Source of the DNA: an uncultured Rhodospirillales bacterium
GTDB lineage: Bacteria; Pseudomonadota; Alphaproteobacteria; Acetobacterales; Acetobacteraceae
Direction of reading: 5' to 3'
Length of the DNA: 37,730 nucleotides
Assembly: GCA_903928895.1 (NCBI GenBank)
Contig: CAIYSR010000078.1
Location: 1 to 37,730 of the forward strand
In this document: positions 15,564-24,733 of the stretch, piece by piece
How positions within the stretch are numbered: position 1 is the first letter of the stretch
Layout of the letters: each line of letters starts with the position of its first letter
Made by a program: the position numbers and the translations under genes
The notes under the pieces: model-generated
What the model was told of the DNA's origin: nothing
Database searches by the model: none
The model's input: only the letters and a program-made list of their open reading frames with translations

Positions 15564-17477
15564 ATGGCGAACGTGGGACGGCGGGCGTTTGTGGCGGGTG
15601 CGGCGGCGATGTCGGCGGGGCCGGCTTTGGCGCAGGGTGCGGCCAAGGAGGCGCCGGCGTTGGCGGCCTTGGTGGCCGAGGGCAAGTTGCCGAAACTGGC
15701 GGATCGGGTGGGGGCGAACCCGCTCGTGATCACGCCGCTGGAGAAGGCCGGCACCTATGGCGGGCAGCTCCGGCGCGGGCTGCGCGGCAGTGCGGACCAT
15801 AATGGCATCCTGCGCATGGTCGGCAACCAGGGCCTGGTGCGCTGGAACGCGGCCTTCACCGAGGTGCTGCCCAATGTGGTGGAGAAGTGGGAGGTCAACG
15901 CCGGTTCCACCGAGTTCACGTTTCATCTGCGCAAGGGGATGCGCTGGTCCGACGGGGCGCCGTTCACGGCCGATGACATCGTCTTCGCCATCGAGGATTG
16001 CTGCAAAAACCCGGAACTGTACCGCTCGGTGCCATCGCCACTGGTGATCGCGAACAAGCCGGGCACGGCGACCAAGATCGACGAGACGACGGTGAAGGTG
16101 AGCTTCGAGGCGCCCTATGCGCTGTTCCTGGAGATCATGGCGACGCCGCTGGGGCAGCATCCGACGCTGTTTCCGAAGCACTACGCGTCCCAATTCCATC
16201 CCAAATACAACCCCAAGGTGGCCGATCTGGTGAAGGCGGCCAATGTGTCGGACTGGGGGGCGCTGTTCCGCTCCAAGCTCGGCGACATCGAGATCCCGCT
16301 GCGCTGGGGCAATCCGGAAAAGCCGGTGCTGGACCCCTGGGTGGTGCAGGAACCCTATACCGGTGGTGCCACAAGGGTGCTGATGCGGCGCAATCCATAC
16401 TTCTGGCAGGTCGATACCGACGGGCGGCAGTTGCCATATATCGACGCGTTGAATTTCGGGATTTCGCAGGATGTGGAATCGCTGATGCTCGACGTCATCT
16501 CGGGCAAGCTCGACATCCAGGACCGCCACATCGACACGTTGCAGAACAAGCCGACCTTGTCGCAGAACGCGGGCAAGGGTGGCTACCGGCTGGTCGAGCT
16601 GATCAACTCGGGCTCGCAGCAGTGCCAGATCTATTTCAACATGCTGCACAAGGACCCGAAGATGCGGGCCTTCTTCGGCAACAAGGCGGTGCGCCAGGCA
16701 TTGTCGCTGGGGATCGACCGGACCGAGATCATCGAGCTGGTCTATCTCGGGCAGTCCGAGCCGTTTCAGGCCGGGCCGCGGCCGGGGCATCCGTGGTATC
16801 ACGAGAAGCTGGCGCGGCAGTTCAGCAAGTATGACAAGGCGGCGGCCGGCGCGATGCTGGATGCGGCGGGCTACGGCAAGAAGAACGGGCAGGCGCAGCG
16901 GCTGCATCCGGATGGGACGAAGGTGTTCTTCGCCATCGACGTCATCCCCACGCTCTACCCCGATCTGGTCGACACGCTCGAACTGGTGAAGCGGCACTGG
17001 GCCGAGATCGGCATCGACTGCAAGGTCAACACCATCGAGCGCTCGCTCTACTACACCCGCGGCGACAACAACGAGCATGACTGCGCGGTCTGGCCGGGGG
17101 CGGGCGGGCTCGACCCGATGCTCGACCCGCGCGACTTCTTCGCCCAGCACCCGCAGGGCTCGCGCTACGCCATCCCCTGGACGCAATGGTATGTCTCCAA
17201 CGGCAAGGAAGGCGAGGAGCCGCCGGAGAACCAGAAGCAGCGGATGAAGCTGTTCGACGTCGCCCGCGGCACCGCCGACATGGCCAAGCGCGGCGCCGCC
17301 ATGAAGGAGCTGTTCGACCTCACGGCCGATGCCTTCGAGACGGTGGGCGTGTGCCTCGCGGTCAACGCCTTCGGCATCGCCAGCAACAGGCTGAAGAACG
17401 TGCCGCAGAAGATGCCGTCGTCGTGGAGCTGGCCGAACCCCGGGCCGTCGCTGCCGCAGCAATACTTCTTCGGCTGA
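15564..17477 (+). CDS. Family-5 ABC solute-binding protein of the importer operon
   Basis: This 637-residue periplasmic binding protein is at the large end of SBP_bac_5. The N-terminus carries a twin-arginine signal (GRRAFVAGAAAMSAGPALAQ) with cleavage expected after ALAQ. Family blocks are FTFHLRKGMRWSDGAPFTADD and, later, VRQALSLGIDRTEIIE. Large members with this opening (NPLVITPLEKAGTYGGQ) resemble binding proteins for oligosaccharides such as alpha-galactosides more than classic peptide receptors. That resemblance and the dehydratase and lactonase next door favour a sugar or sugar-acid ligand. The ATG at 15564 is five bases after GGAGG; a second ATG directly before it is less well spaced. 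Third-position bases shift from mostly G to mostly C around 16.9 kb within the gene. Confidence 0.9.
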   Translation: MANVGRRAFVAGAAAMSAGPALAQGAAKEAPALAALVAEGKLPKLADRVGANPLVITPLEKAGTYGGQLRRGLRGSADHNGILRMVGNQGLVRWNAAFTEVLPNVVEKWEVNAGSTEFTFHLRKGMRWSDGAPFTADDIVFAIEDCCKNPELYRSVPSPLVIANKPGTATKIDETTVKVSFEAPYALFLEIMATPLGQHPTLFPKHYASQFHPKYNPKVADLVKAANVSDWGALFRSKLGDIEIPLRWGNPEKPVLDPWVVQEPYTGGATRVLMRRNPYFWQVDTDGRQLPYIDALNFGISQDVESLMLDVISGKLDIQDRHIDTLQNKPTLSQNAGKGGYRLVELINSGSQQCQIYFNMLHKDPKMRAFFGNKAVRQALSLGIDRTEIIELVYLGQSEPFQAGPRPGHPWYHEKLARQFSKYDKAAAGAMLDAAGYGKKNGQAQRLHPDGTKVFFAIDVIPTLYPDLVDTLELVKRHWAEIGIDCKVNTIERSLYYTRGDNNEHDCAVWPGAGGLDPMLDPRDFFAQHPQGSRYAIPWTQWYVSNGKEGEEPPENQKQRMKLFDVARGTADMAKRGAAMKELFDLTADAFETVGVCLAVNAFGIASNRLKNVPQKMPSSWSWPNPGPSLPQQYFFG

Positions 17478-17493
17478 TCATGACCGGGCGGGC

Positions 17494-18489
17494 GTGCGGA
17501 CCGTGCTGAAATTCATCGCCACGCGCCTGCTCTGGATGATCCCGTCGCTCGCGGTGATCAGCATCATGGCCTTCGTGCTGATCCGCCTGCCGCCGGGCGA
17601 TTTCGTCACCAACTACATCGCCACCCTCGCCGCCTCCAACGAGGTGGTGGACCAGAACACCGCGGCCGAGTTGCGGGCGCGCTTCGGGTTGGATCAGCCG
17701 ATGATCGTGCAGTACTGGAAGTGGATCTCCGGCATCGTGCTGCGCGGCGATTTCGGCTTCAGCTTCGAGTGGCAGCAGCCGGTGGGGGACCTGATCTGGG
17801 AGCGGATGGGTCTGACCTTGGTGCTGACCTTCAGCACCCTCCTGGTCACCTGGGCGATCGCCTTGCCGGTCGGCGTGTATTCCGCGGTGCGGAAATATTC
17901 GATCGGCGACTATCTCGCCAGCTTCTTCAGCTTCCTCGGCCTCGCGGTGCCGAGCTTCCTGCTGGCGCTGGTGCTGATGTATGTGGCAGCGATGTATTTC
18001 AGCCAGGATGTCGGCGGCCTGTTCAGCCAGGAATACCTGACCGCGCCCTGGAGCATCTGGAAGTTCCTCGACCTGATGTCCCATATCTGGATTGCGGTGA
18101 TCATCCTCGCCACCTCCGGCACCGCCAGCCTGATCCGCATCATGCGCGCCAACATGCTGGACGAGCTGAGCAAACCCTACGTCACCACGGCGCGGGCCAA
18201 GGGCCTGTCAGAGATGACGCTGCTGTTCCGCTACCCCGTCCGCCTCGCCCTCAACCCCTTCATCTCCACCATCGCCTGGCTGCTGCCGAACCTGGTTTCG
18301 GGCTCGGTGATCGTGGCCATCGTGCTCAACCTGCCCACCGCCGGGCCGCTGCTGCTGCAATCGCTGATGAGCCAGGACATGTATCTGGCCGGCGCCTTCG
18401 TGCTGCTGATCTGCGCCCTGACCCTGGTCGGCACGCTGATTTCCGACGTGCTGCTCGCGCTGGTCGATCCGCGCATCCGGCTGGAGTAG
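17494..18489 (+). CDS. ABC importer permease 1 (DppB/OppB-like)
   Basis: This 331-residue inner-membrane permease forms half of the translocation pore. It has the N-terminal helix of the DppB type (about residues 10-30), a periplasmic stretch, then five more helices. The EAA loop that docks with the ATPase is in the segment LSKPYVTTARAKGLSEMTLL, about residues 230-250. Start choice is uncertain: GTG 17494 has no clear ribosome site, and GTG 17503 is possible; both give MLKFI-like or longer basic N-termini before the first helix. It starts 16 bases after the binding-protein stop and is followed three bases after its stop by permease 2, so they form one operon. Confidence 0.92.
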   Translation: MRTVLKFIATRLLWMIPSLAVISIMAFVLIRLPPGDFVTNYIATLAASNEVVDQNTAAELRARFGLDQPMIVQYWKWISGIVLRGDFGFSFEWQQPVGDLIWERMGLTLVLTFSTLLVTWAIALPVGVYSAVRKYSIGDYLASFFSFLGLAVPSFLLALVLMYVAAMYFSQDVGGLFSQEYLTAPWSIWKFLDLMSHIWIAVIILATSGTASLIRIMRANMLDELSKPYVTTARAKGLSEMTLLFRYPVRLALNPFISTIAWLLPNLVSGSVIVAIVLNLPTAGPLLLQSLMSQDMYLAGAFVLLICALTLVGTLISDVLLALVDPRIRLE

Positions 18490-18492
18490 ACG

Positions 18493-19617
18493 ATGTCCGC
18501 AACCATCGCCGCCGCGCCGCCGGCCCGCTTCGCCGTGGCCTCGCAATGGACGCTGATGTGGTGGGCCTTCCGCCGCCACAAGCTCGCCATGGCCGGGCTG
18601 GTGGTGACGCTGGCGTTCTACCTGATCGCCGCCGTGCCCGGGTTTTTCGCGGTCAACGACCCGGTCCAGCAGAACGCGCGCACCGCGTTCCACCCGCCGC
18701 AGGGCATCCATCTGCTGGAATTCGGGGACAGTTGGGTGCCGTCGCTGCGGCCCTATATCCATCCGTACGTGCTCAAGCGCGACCCGGTGAGCCTCGCGTC
18801 GGTCTATGTCGAGGACCGGGCGCGGAAGGTCTATCTGAACATGTTCGCCGAGGGCTACGAATACTCGGTCTTTGGCCTGTTCAAGACCCGGACGCATTTG
18901 TTCGCGACCTCCGAGGCCCGCCAGCCGCTGTTTCCCTTCGGTGCCGACCGGCTCGGCCGCTGCGTATTCAGCCGCATCATCCAGGGCGCCCAGATCTCGC
19001 TCACCGTGGGACTGGTCGGCGTGTTTCTCTCGCTTGGCATCGGCGTCATCATCGGCGGCATCTCGGGCTACTACGGCGGGCGGATCGACTTCGCCTTGCA
19101 GCGGGTGGTGGAATTCGTGCTCTCGCTGCCGACCATCCCGATCTGGCTCGCCATGGCCGCCGCCCTGCCGCATGACTGGCCGGCGGCGCTGAACTATTTC
19201 TGCATCACACTGATCCTCTCGCTCACCGGCTGGGCGCAGTTGGCGCGCGTGGTGCGGGGGCGGTTCCTGTCACTGCGCACCGAGGAATTCGTCACCGCCG
19301 CCCGGCTCGACGGCGCCTCCGAGGGCCGTATCATCTTCCGCCACATGCTGCCGAGCTTCGCCTCCCACATCATCGCCAGCATGACGCTCGCGGTCCCCGC
19401 GATGATCCTGGCGGAGACCTCGCTGTCCTTCCTCGGCCTCGGCCTCCAGCCGCCCACGATCTCCTGGGGGGTGCTGCTGCGCGAGGCGCAGAACATCCGC
19501 TCCATCGCCACCGCGCCCTGGCTGTTCGCGCCCGGCGCGGCGGTGGTAATCGCGGTGATCGCGCTCAACTTCCTCGGCGACGGCCTGCGCGACGCCGCGG
19601 ACCCCTACAACAAATGA
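18493..19617 (+). CDS. ABC importer permease 2 (DppC-like, with enlarged periplasmic segment)
   Basis: This 374-residue permease is the partner of the preceding one. A cytoplasmic N-terminus leads into the first helix (about 36-54). It is followed by an unusually long periplasmic segment of about 100 residues, and then the five-helix core. The EAA loop reads LRTEEFVTAARLDGASEGRI. The long insert after helix 1 is seen in relatives that import oligosaccharides such as alpha-galactosides, and supports a non-peptide cargo here (inference). The stop overlaps the ATPase start as ATGA, so the two are translationally coupled. Confidence 0.92.
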   Translation: MSATIAAAPPARFAVASQWTLMWWAFRRHKLAMAGLVVTLAFYLIAAVPGFFAVNDPVQQNARTAFHPPQGIHLLEFGDSWVPSLRPYIHPYVLKRDPVSLASVYVEDRARKVYLNMFAEGYEYSVFGLFKTRTHLFATSEARQPLFPFGADRLGRCVFSRIIQGAQISLTVGLVGVFLSLGIGVIIGGISGYYGGRIDFALQRVVEFVLSLPTIPIWLAMAAALPHDWPAALNYFCITLILSLTGWAQLARVVRGRFLSLRTEEFVTAARLDGASEGRIIFRHMLPSFASHIIASMTLAVPAMILAETSLSFLGLGLQPPTISWGVLLREAQNIRSIATAPWLFAPGAAVVIAVIALNFLGDGLRDAADPYNK

Positions 19618-21299
19618 CTGGCGCCATGGAAATGATCGGCGCCCCGGTCCTCGAGGTCGCCGGCCTGTGCACCGAATTCCCGCTGCGCCAGGGCACCCTC
19701 AAGGCGGTGGACGATGTGTCGTTCACCGTTCGCCGCGGCGAGACCCTCTGCATCGTCGGTGAATCCGGCAGCGGCAAATCCGTCACCGCCCGCTCCATCC
19801 TGCAGATCGTCGACGCCCCCGGCCGCATCACCGGCGGCGCGATGATCCTGCACCGGCGCGGCGGCGGCAGCGTCGATCTCGCCACGCTCAACCCGCGCGG
19901 GCGCGACATCCGCAACATCCGCGGCGCCGAGATCGCCATGATCTTCCAGGAGCCGATGTCCTCACTTTCGCCGGTCCACACCATCGGCGCCCAGATCGTC
20001 GAGGTCCTGCGCCTGCATGTCGGACTCGACAAGAAGGCCGCCCGCACCCGCACCATCGAACTGCTGCGCCAGGTCGAGATCCCCAACCCCGAGACCGCGC
20101 TCGACCGCTACACCTTCGAATTCTCCGGCGGCATGCGCCAGCGCGCCATGATCGCCATGGCGCTCGCCTGCAACCCCTCGCTGCTCATCGCCGACGAACC
20201 CACCACCGCGCTCGATGTCACCACCCAGGCGGAAATCCTCGACCTCATCCGCCGCATGCAGGCGGAGTACGGCATGGCGGTGATGTTCATCACCCACGAC
20301 ATGGGCGTGGTCGCCGAAATCGCGGACCAGGTGCTGGTGATGTATCGCGGCCGCGTGGTCGAGACCGGCCCGGTCGATGCGATCTTCCACGCGCCGCAGG
20401 ACGACTACACCAAGATGCTGATCGGCTCGGTGCTCAAGCTCGAAGCGAAGTCCGAACTCCGCGCCAGCCGCGTCGTCGCGGCGGCGATGCTGCCGGTGCT
20501 TGATGTGCGCGGTCTGGACATGCGGTTCGGCGCCTTCAAGGCGGTCGACAACGTCGCCATCACCCTCCAGCCCGGCGAGACCCTCGGCGTCGTCGGTGAA
20601 TCCGGCTCGGGCAAGACCACCGTCGGGCGCTGCCTGCTGCGGGTCTACGACCCCTCCGGCGGCACCATGTCCTACCGCCGCGCCGACGGCTCAGTGATTG
20701 ACCTCGCGACGGCGGACGCGGCGATGCTGAAACAATGCCGGCGCGAAATCCGCATGATCTTCCAGGACCCGATGTCCTCGCTCAATCCGCGCATGACGGT
20801 GGCGCAGATCGTCGGTGAGCCCCTGCTGGTGAACGGCCTCGCCAGCGGCCGGGAACTCGATGACCGCGTCGCCGCCCTGCTCGAACAGGTCGGCCTCGAA
20901 CCGGCCTGGCGCGAACGCTATCCCCACGCCTTCTCCGGCGGCCAGCGCCAACGCATCGGCATCGCGCGGGCCATCGCCCTCAAACCCCGCATCATCGTCG
21001 CCGACGAAGCCACCTCCGCCCTCGACGTGTCGATCCGCGCCCAGGTGCTGGACCTGCTGATCCGACTGCAGGACGAACTCGGCCTGTCCTACATCTTCAT
21101 CAGCCACGACATCGGCGTCATCCGCTACATGTGCGACCGGGTGGCGGTGATGCATCGCGGCCGGGTGGTGGAAACCGGCGAGACCGGGCAGGTCTGCGAC
21201 GCGCCGGTGCACGACTATACCCGGGCCCTGCTCTCGGCCATCCCGCGGCCGGACCCGCGGGCACGGTCGATCCATACGCGGTTTCGCTACCAGGGATAG
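19614..21299 (+). CDS. Double ABC ATPase (DppD-DppF fused)
   Basis: This 561-residue fusion of two nucleotide-binding domains powers the importer. Domain 1 has Walker A GESGSGKS (49-56), signature FSGGMRQR and Walker [13 protein letters not shown]. Domain 2 has Walker A GESGSGKT (328-335), signature FSGGQRQR and Walker [13 protein letters not shown]. In domain 2 the usual P after DE is A, as in many OppF-like proteins. Both sites look active. Each domain is followed by the short oligopeptide-type C-terminal segment. The start overlaps the permease 2 stop by four bases. A second in-frame ATG lies at 19626. The operon ends at a hairpin shared with the convergent bcp gene. Confidence 0.95.
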   Translation: MTGAMEMIGAPVLEVAGLCTEFPLRQGTLKAVDDVSFTVRRGETLCIVGESGSGKSVTARSILQIVDAPGRITGGAMILHRRGGGSVDLATLNPRGRDIRNIRGAEIAMIFQEPMSSLSPVHTIGAQIVEVLRLHVGLDKKAARTRTIELLRQVEIPNPETALDRYTFEFSGGMRQRAMIAMALACNPSLLIADEPTTALDVTTQAEILDLIRRMQAEYGMAVMFITHDMGVVAEIADQVLVMYRGRVVETGPVDAIFHAPQDDYTKMLIGSVLKLEAKSELRASRVVAAAMLPVLDVRGLDMRFGAFKAVDNVAITLQPGETLGVVGESGSGKTTVGRCLLRVYDPSGGTMSYRRADGSVIDLATADAAMLKQCRREIRMIFQDPMSSLNPRMTVAQIVGEPLLVNGLASGRELDDRVAALLEQVGLEPAWRERYPHAFSGGQRQRIGIARAIALKPRIIVADEATSALDVSIRAQVLDLLIRLQDELGLSYIFISHDIGVIRYMCDRVAVMHRGRVVETGETGQVCDAPVHDYTRALLSAIPRPDPRARSIHTRFRYQG

Positions 21300-21317
21300 C
21301 GACCCTGGTCGCCCGAG

Positions 21318-21334
21318 GCACGCTTCAGGCGTGC
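21318..21334. terminator. Shared hairpin between convergent importer operon and bcp
   Basis: GCACGC (21318-21323) and GCGTGC (21329-21334) form a perfect six-base stem with a TTCAG loop, between the ATPase stop and the bcp stop. No T-run follows on either side, so it may act with Rho or as a transcript-end stabiliser. Confidence 0.5.
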
Positions 21335-21801
21335 TATAGCGCCTGGGCGGCGGCCAGGACCGCGGCGGCGTGGCCGGGGATTTTGATCGAGCGCCAGATC
21401 CGGGCGATTTTGCCGTGGGCGTCGATCAGGAAGGTCGAGCGTTCCATGCCCATGTATTTGCGTCCGTACATGGATTTCTCCACCCAGGTGCCGTAGGCCT
21501 CGGCGGTTTTCTTGTCCGCGTCCGAGGCCAGCGGGAAGGTCAGCGCGTATTTGGTGGCGAATTTCTCGATCGCCTTCATCGGGTCAGGCGACACCCCGAT
21601 CACGTCGAGGCCGGTGGCGGCGAGGGCGGGCAGGGCTTCCTGGAAGGCGCAGGCCTCCTGGGTGCAGCCGGGCGTGTCGGCCTTGGGGTAGAAATAGAGG
21701 AGGAAGGGCCTGCCGGCATAGGCCGCCAGGCTCACGGTCCGTCCCCCGCTGGCGGGCATTTCGAAGGCCGGGGCCGCTTCCCCTTCGGTCAGTTCGCTCA
21801 T
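21334..21801 (-). CDS. bcp: Thiol peroxidase / peroxiredoxin Bcp (PrxQ type)
   Basis: This 155-residue cytoplasmic peroxiredoxin reduces hydrogen peroxide and organic peroxides with electrons from thioredoxin. The peroxidatic cysteine is C46 in YPKADTPGCTQEAC. A second cysteine at C51 gives the C-x4-C pair of the atypical two-cysteine PrxQ/Bcp class. FLIDAHGKIARIW is the conserved C-terminal strand. Length is typical. The ATG overlaps the glnE stop as ATGA, so Bcp is translated from the glnE message. The operon ends at the shared hairpin. Confidence 0.95.
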   Translation of the reverse strand: MSELTEGEAAPAFEMPASGGRTVSLAAYAGRPFLLYFYPKADTPGCTQEACAFQEALPALAATGLDVIGVSPDPMKAIEKFATKYALTFPLASDADKKTAEAYGTWVEKSMYGRKYMGMERSTFLIDAHGKIARIWRSIKIPGHAAAVLAAAQAL

Positions 21802-24719
21802 TCCTCGATCGCTCCCACATGGCGGATGAAGGCCGCGCGCACGTCGCCGGCCGTGCTGTCCAAGATGGGCCGCAACGCGTCGAGGTCAACCGCCGCGATG
21901 CCAAGGCCACGCACGGCGTCGAGCAGCGCGGCGGCGGCGGCTTCGGAGAGCCTGGCCTGCGGGTTGCGGCCGTAGAGAATGCGCAACATGCCCTGCACCG
22001 TGCGCCACAGCCGGTCGGCCAGCAGCAGCGGCGCGGCTTCGGCCGCTGGCAGCAGGGCGGTCAGCGCCTCGCCGGTGGCCGGACCGTGCGGCTTTCCGGC
22101 GAGGAGTTGCAGGGTCTGGGCGATGAATTCGACCTCGATCTGGCCACCCGGCCGCAGCTTGACGTCCCACTGGCCCGAGGGCGGCAACTCCTTGAGCAGG
22201 CGCTGGCGCATCGATGCGGCGTCAGCGCGGATCTTGTCGGCCCCGCCGCCATGGGAGATGGCGTGGGCGATCGCCGCCTCGACCTTGAGCCGCAGCGGTT
22301 TCGGCCCGGCGACGACGCGGGCGCGGGTGAGGGCCATGCGCTCCCAGGTCCAGGCCTCGGTGGCGTGGTATTTCTCGAACCCCGCGAGCGACACCGCGAC
22401 CGGCCCCTTGTTGCCCGACGGGCGCAGCCGCATGTCGACCGCGAACATCGGCCCGTCGGCGTCGGGTGCCGTCATCGCCGCGACATAGGCGTGCACGGCG
22501 CGAATGAACCACTGGCTCGCCGGCAGCGGCCGTCTGCCGCCGGACTGGGTGACGTCCGGCGGATGGTCGTAGATGAACATCAGGTCGAGGTCGGAGCCGG
22601 CCATCATCTCGCGTCCGCCGGCCTTGCCCAGCATCACCAGCACCATGCTGCCGCCACGTACCCGGCCGAAGCGGCGGGCGAAATCGGCGGTCACCAGCGG
22701 CAGCAGCGCGGCGAGCGCGGCATCGGCGACAGCGGTGCGCGCGCGGCCGGCCGCATCGGCGTCCATCCGTCCTTCGAGCGTTGCCACCGAAACCGAGAAC
22801 TCCTCCTCGCGCACAGTGACGCGGATGATGGAGATTGCCTCCTCCAATTCCCGCGCATCGCCGAGCCGGGCCTTGAGCAGGCGCGCGATATCGCCCGGCG
22901 CCTCCGGCACCAGCAGTCCCTCGATCGCCGAGGGCGTGCGCGCCAGGTGGTCGGCGAGCGAGGGCGCGGCACCGAGGATGGTCGCCACCCGGTCGATCAG
23001 CGCCGGTGTGCGCTGGAACAGCTGGAGCAGCTGGAAGCCGGCCGGCAGGAGGCCGAGAAAGGCGTCGAACCGCGCCAGCGCCGCATCGGGCTGGGACTGG
23101 CGGGCCAGCGCGGGGAGGAGTTGCGGCAGCACCGCGCGCATGGTGTCGCGCGAGCGTTGCGAGCGCAGCGCCCGCACCCGTCCGCCGTACCAGCCGCGCA
23201 CGGCGGCGATCGCAGCGCCGGGATTGCCGAACCCCATCGCCGCGAGGGCCGCGACGGTGGCATCGGGCGGGTCGATCCCACTGAAATCGAGGGCCGAGAC
23301 CTCGCCATGCTCCAGCCCCGGCACCGCCTCGAACAACTCGGCATAGCGCGCCTGCACCCGCCCGGCGTGTTTCAGCAGGGTGGTGGCGAAGGCGGCGGCA
23401 TCGGTCTGGCCGATGAACGCGGCAAACGCTTCGAGCTGGTCGGCGCCGGCCGGGAGCACATGGGTCTGCCGGTCCGCCACCATTTGCAGCCGATGCTCGA
23501 CGCCACGCAGATAGACGTAGGCGGCGTCGAGCTCCGCCACCGCCTGCCGCCCGAGATGCCCGGCCCGGACCAGCAGCCGCAGGGCCTCGCGCGTGCGCTG
23601 CACCCGCAACACAGGGTCGCGCCCGCCCCATACCAGCTGGAGCGTCTGGGCCAGGAACTCGATCTCGCGGATGCCGCCGCGGCCGAGCTTGACGTTGAGG
23701 CCAAGTACCCGCGCCACCGGATCGGCGGCGGCGGTGACGGCGGTGCCCTTGTGCTCGTTGATCCGTCGCTTCATCGCATGGATGTCGGCGATGGCGGCGA
23801 AATCGAGGTGGCGGCGCCAGATGAAGGGGCGGATTTCCTGGAGGAAACCCGCCCCCATCAGCAGGTCTCCGGCGACCGGGCGGGCCTTCAGCATCGCCGC
23901 CCGTTCCCAGTTCTGGCCCATGCTCTCGTAGTAGGCGATGGCGGCGGGCAGGGCGATGCAGGGGGGCGTCGCGGCCGGGTCCGGGCGCAGCCGCAGGTCG
24001 GTGCGGAAGACGTAGCCGTCGGCGTCGCGCGCTTCCATCAGCGTCACCAGATCGCGAGCCATGCGCGAATAGAAGCCAGCCGGGGCGTCGCCGTGGTAGA
24101 CCCCCGACTCCGGGTCGTGCAGCAGGATGAGGTCGATATCGCTGGAGTAGTTCAGTTCGCGGGCGCCAAGCTTCCCCATGCCGAGCACGGTGAAGCCGCA
24201 ATCCCGCTCCGGCGTGGCGGGGTAGGGCAGGCGCAGCTGCCCGGCCTCATGGCCGGCGCGCAGCAGATGCGCGACCGAGCGCTGCAAGGCGGTCTCGGCG
24301 AGGTCGCACAACGTCTCCGTCACCCGCTCCAGCGGCCACAGGCCGCCGATATCGGCGATCGCGGTGGCCAAAGCGACGACGCGCTTGGCCCGGCGCAGCG
24401 CGGCGGCGAGCTGCGCGCGGGGCAGCGTCGGCGCGATGGCGGCGAGTTCGGCCAGGGCTTCGGCCACCACGCGGTCCGGCCCATCCTTCAGCAGGTCGCG
24501 CAAGGCGGCGGGTTCGCGCAGCACGAGTTCCGCGAGATAGGGGCTGTTGCCGCCGAGCGAGCGCAGCAGCGTGCGGGCGCCGCCGTGCTGGCCGGCGCTG
24601 CGGGCGAGCTTGGCCTCGGCCCGCCCGATCGCCTCGAAACGTTCGACCAGGCGGTCGGCCGCCCCCGCGTCGGCGGGGCGGGGCCACAGGGTGGGCAGTC
24701 GGAACTTGCTCGCGCTCAT
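21798..24719 (-). CDS. glnE: Glutamine synthetase adenylyltransferase / adenylyl-removing enzyme
   Basis: This 973-residue bifunctional enzyme adds AMP to glutamine synthetase or removes it, in answer to PII and glutamine. Two nucleotidyltransferase domains are clear: N-terminal GMGKLGARELNYSSDIDL (about residues 180-198) and C-terminal MLGKAGGREMMAGSDLDL (about 690-712). Each is followed by its helical GlnD-UR_UTase-like region with LRPGGQIEVEF and GRGGIREIEFLAQ. Length fits the family (about 950-1000). I choose the ATG at 24719 (MSASKFRLP); a longer frame to 24782 would overlap the divergent AsmA-like gene. No good ribosome site is visible at either. It is coupled to bcp downstream. Confidence 0.96.
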   Translation of the reverse strand: MSASKFRLPTLWPRPADAGAADRLVERFEAIGRAEAKLARSAGQHGGARTLLRSLGGNSPYLAELVLREPAALRDLLKDGPDRVVAEALAELAAIAPTLPRAQLAAALRRAKRVVALATAIADIGGLWPLERVTETLCDLAETALQRSVAHLLRAGHEAGQLRLPYPATPERDCGFTVLGMGKLGARELNYSSDIDLILLHDPESGVYHGDAPAGFYSRMARDLVTLMEARDADGYVFRTDLRLRPDPAATPPCIALPAAIAYYESMGQNWERAAMLKARPVAGDLLMGAGFLQEIRPFIWRRHLDFAAIADIHAMKRRINEHKGTAVTAAADPVARVLGLNVKLGRGGIREIEFLAQTLQLVWGGRDPVLRVQRTREALRLLVRAGHLGRQAVAELDAAYVYLRGVEHRLQMVADRQTHVLPAGADQLEAFAAFIGQTDAAAFATTLLKHAGRVQARYAELFEAVPGLEHGEVSALDFSGIDPPDATVAALAAMGFGNPGAAIAAVRGWYGGRVRALRSQRSRDTMRAVLPQLLPALARQSQPDAALARFDAFLGLLPAGFQLLQLFQRTPALIDRVATILGAAPSLADHLARTPSAIEGLLVPEAPGDIARLLKARLGDARELEEAISIIRVTVREEEFSVSVATLEGRMDADAAGRARTAVADAALAALLPLVTADFARRFGRVRGGSMVLVMLGKAGGREMMAGSDLDLMFIYDHPPDVTQSGGRRPLPASQWFIRAVHAYVAAMTAPDADGPMFAVDMRLRPSGNKGPVAVSLAGFEKYHATEAWTWERMALTRARVVAGPKPLRLKVEAAIAHAISHGGGADKIRADAASMRQRLLKELPPSGQWDVKLRPGGQIEVEFIAQTLQLLAGKPHGPATGEALTALLPAAEAAPLLLADRLWRTVQGMLRILYGRNPQARLSEAAAAALLDAVRGLGIAAVDLDALRPILDSTAGDVRAAFIRHVGAIEE

Positions 24720-24733
24720 GCGGCAGGCTGGCC

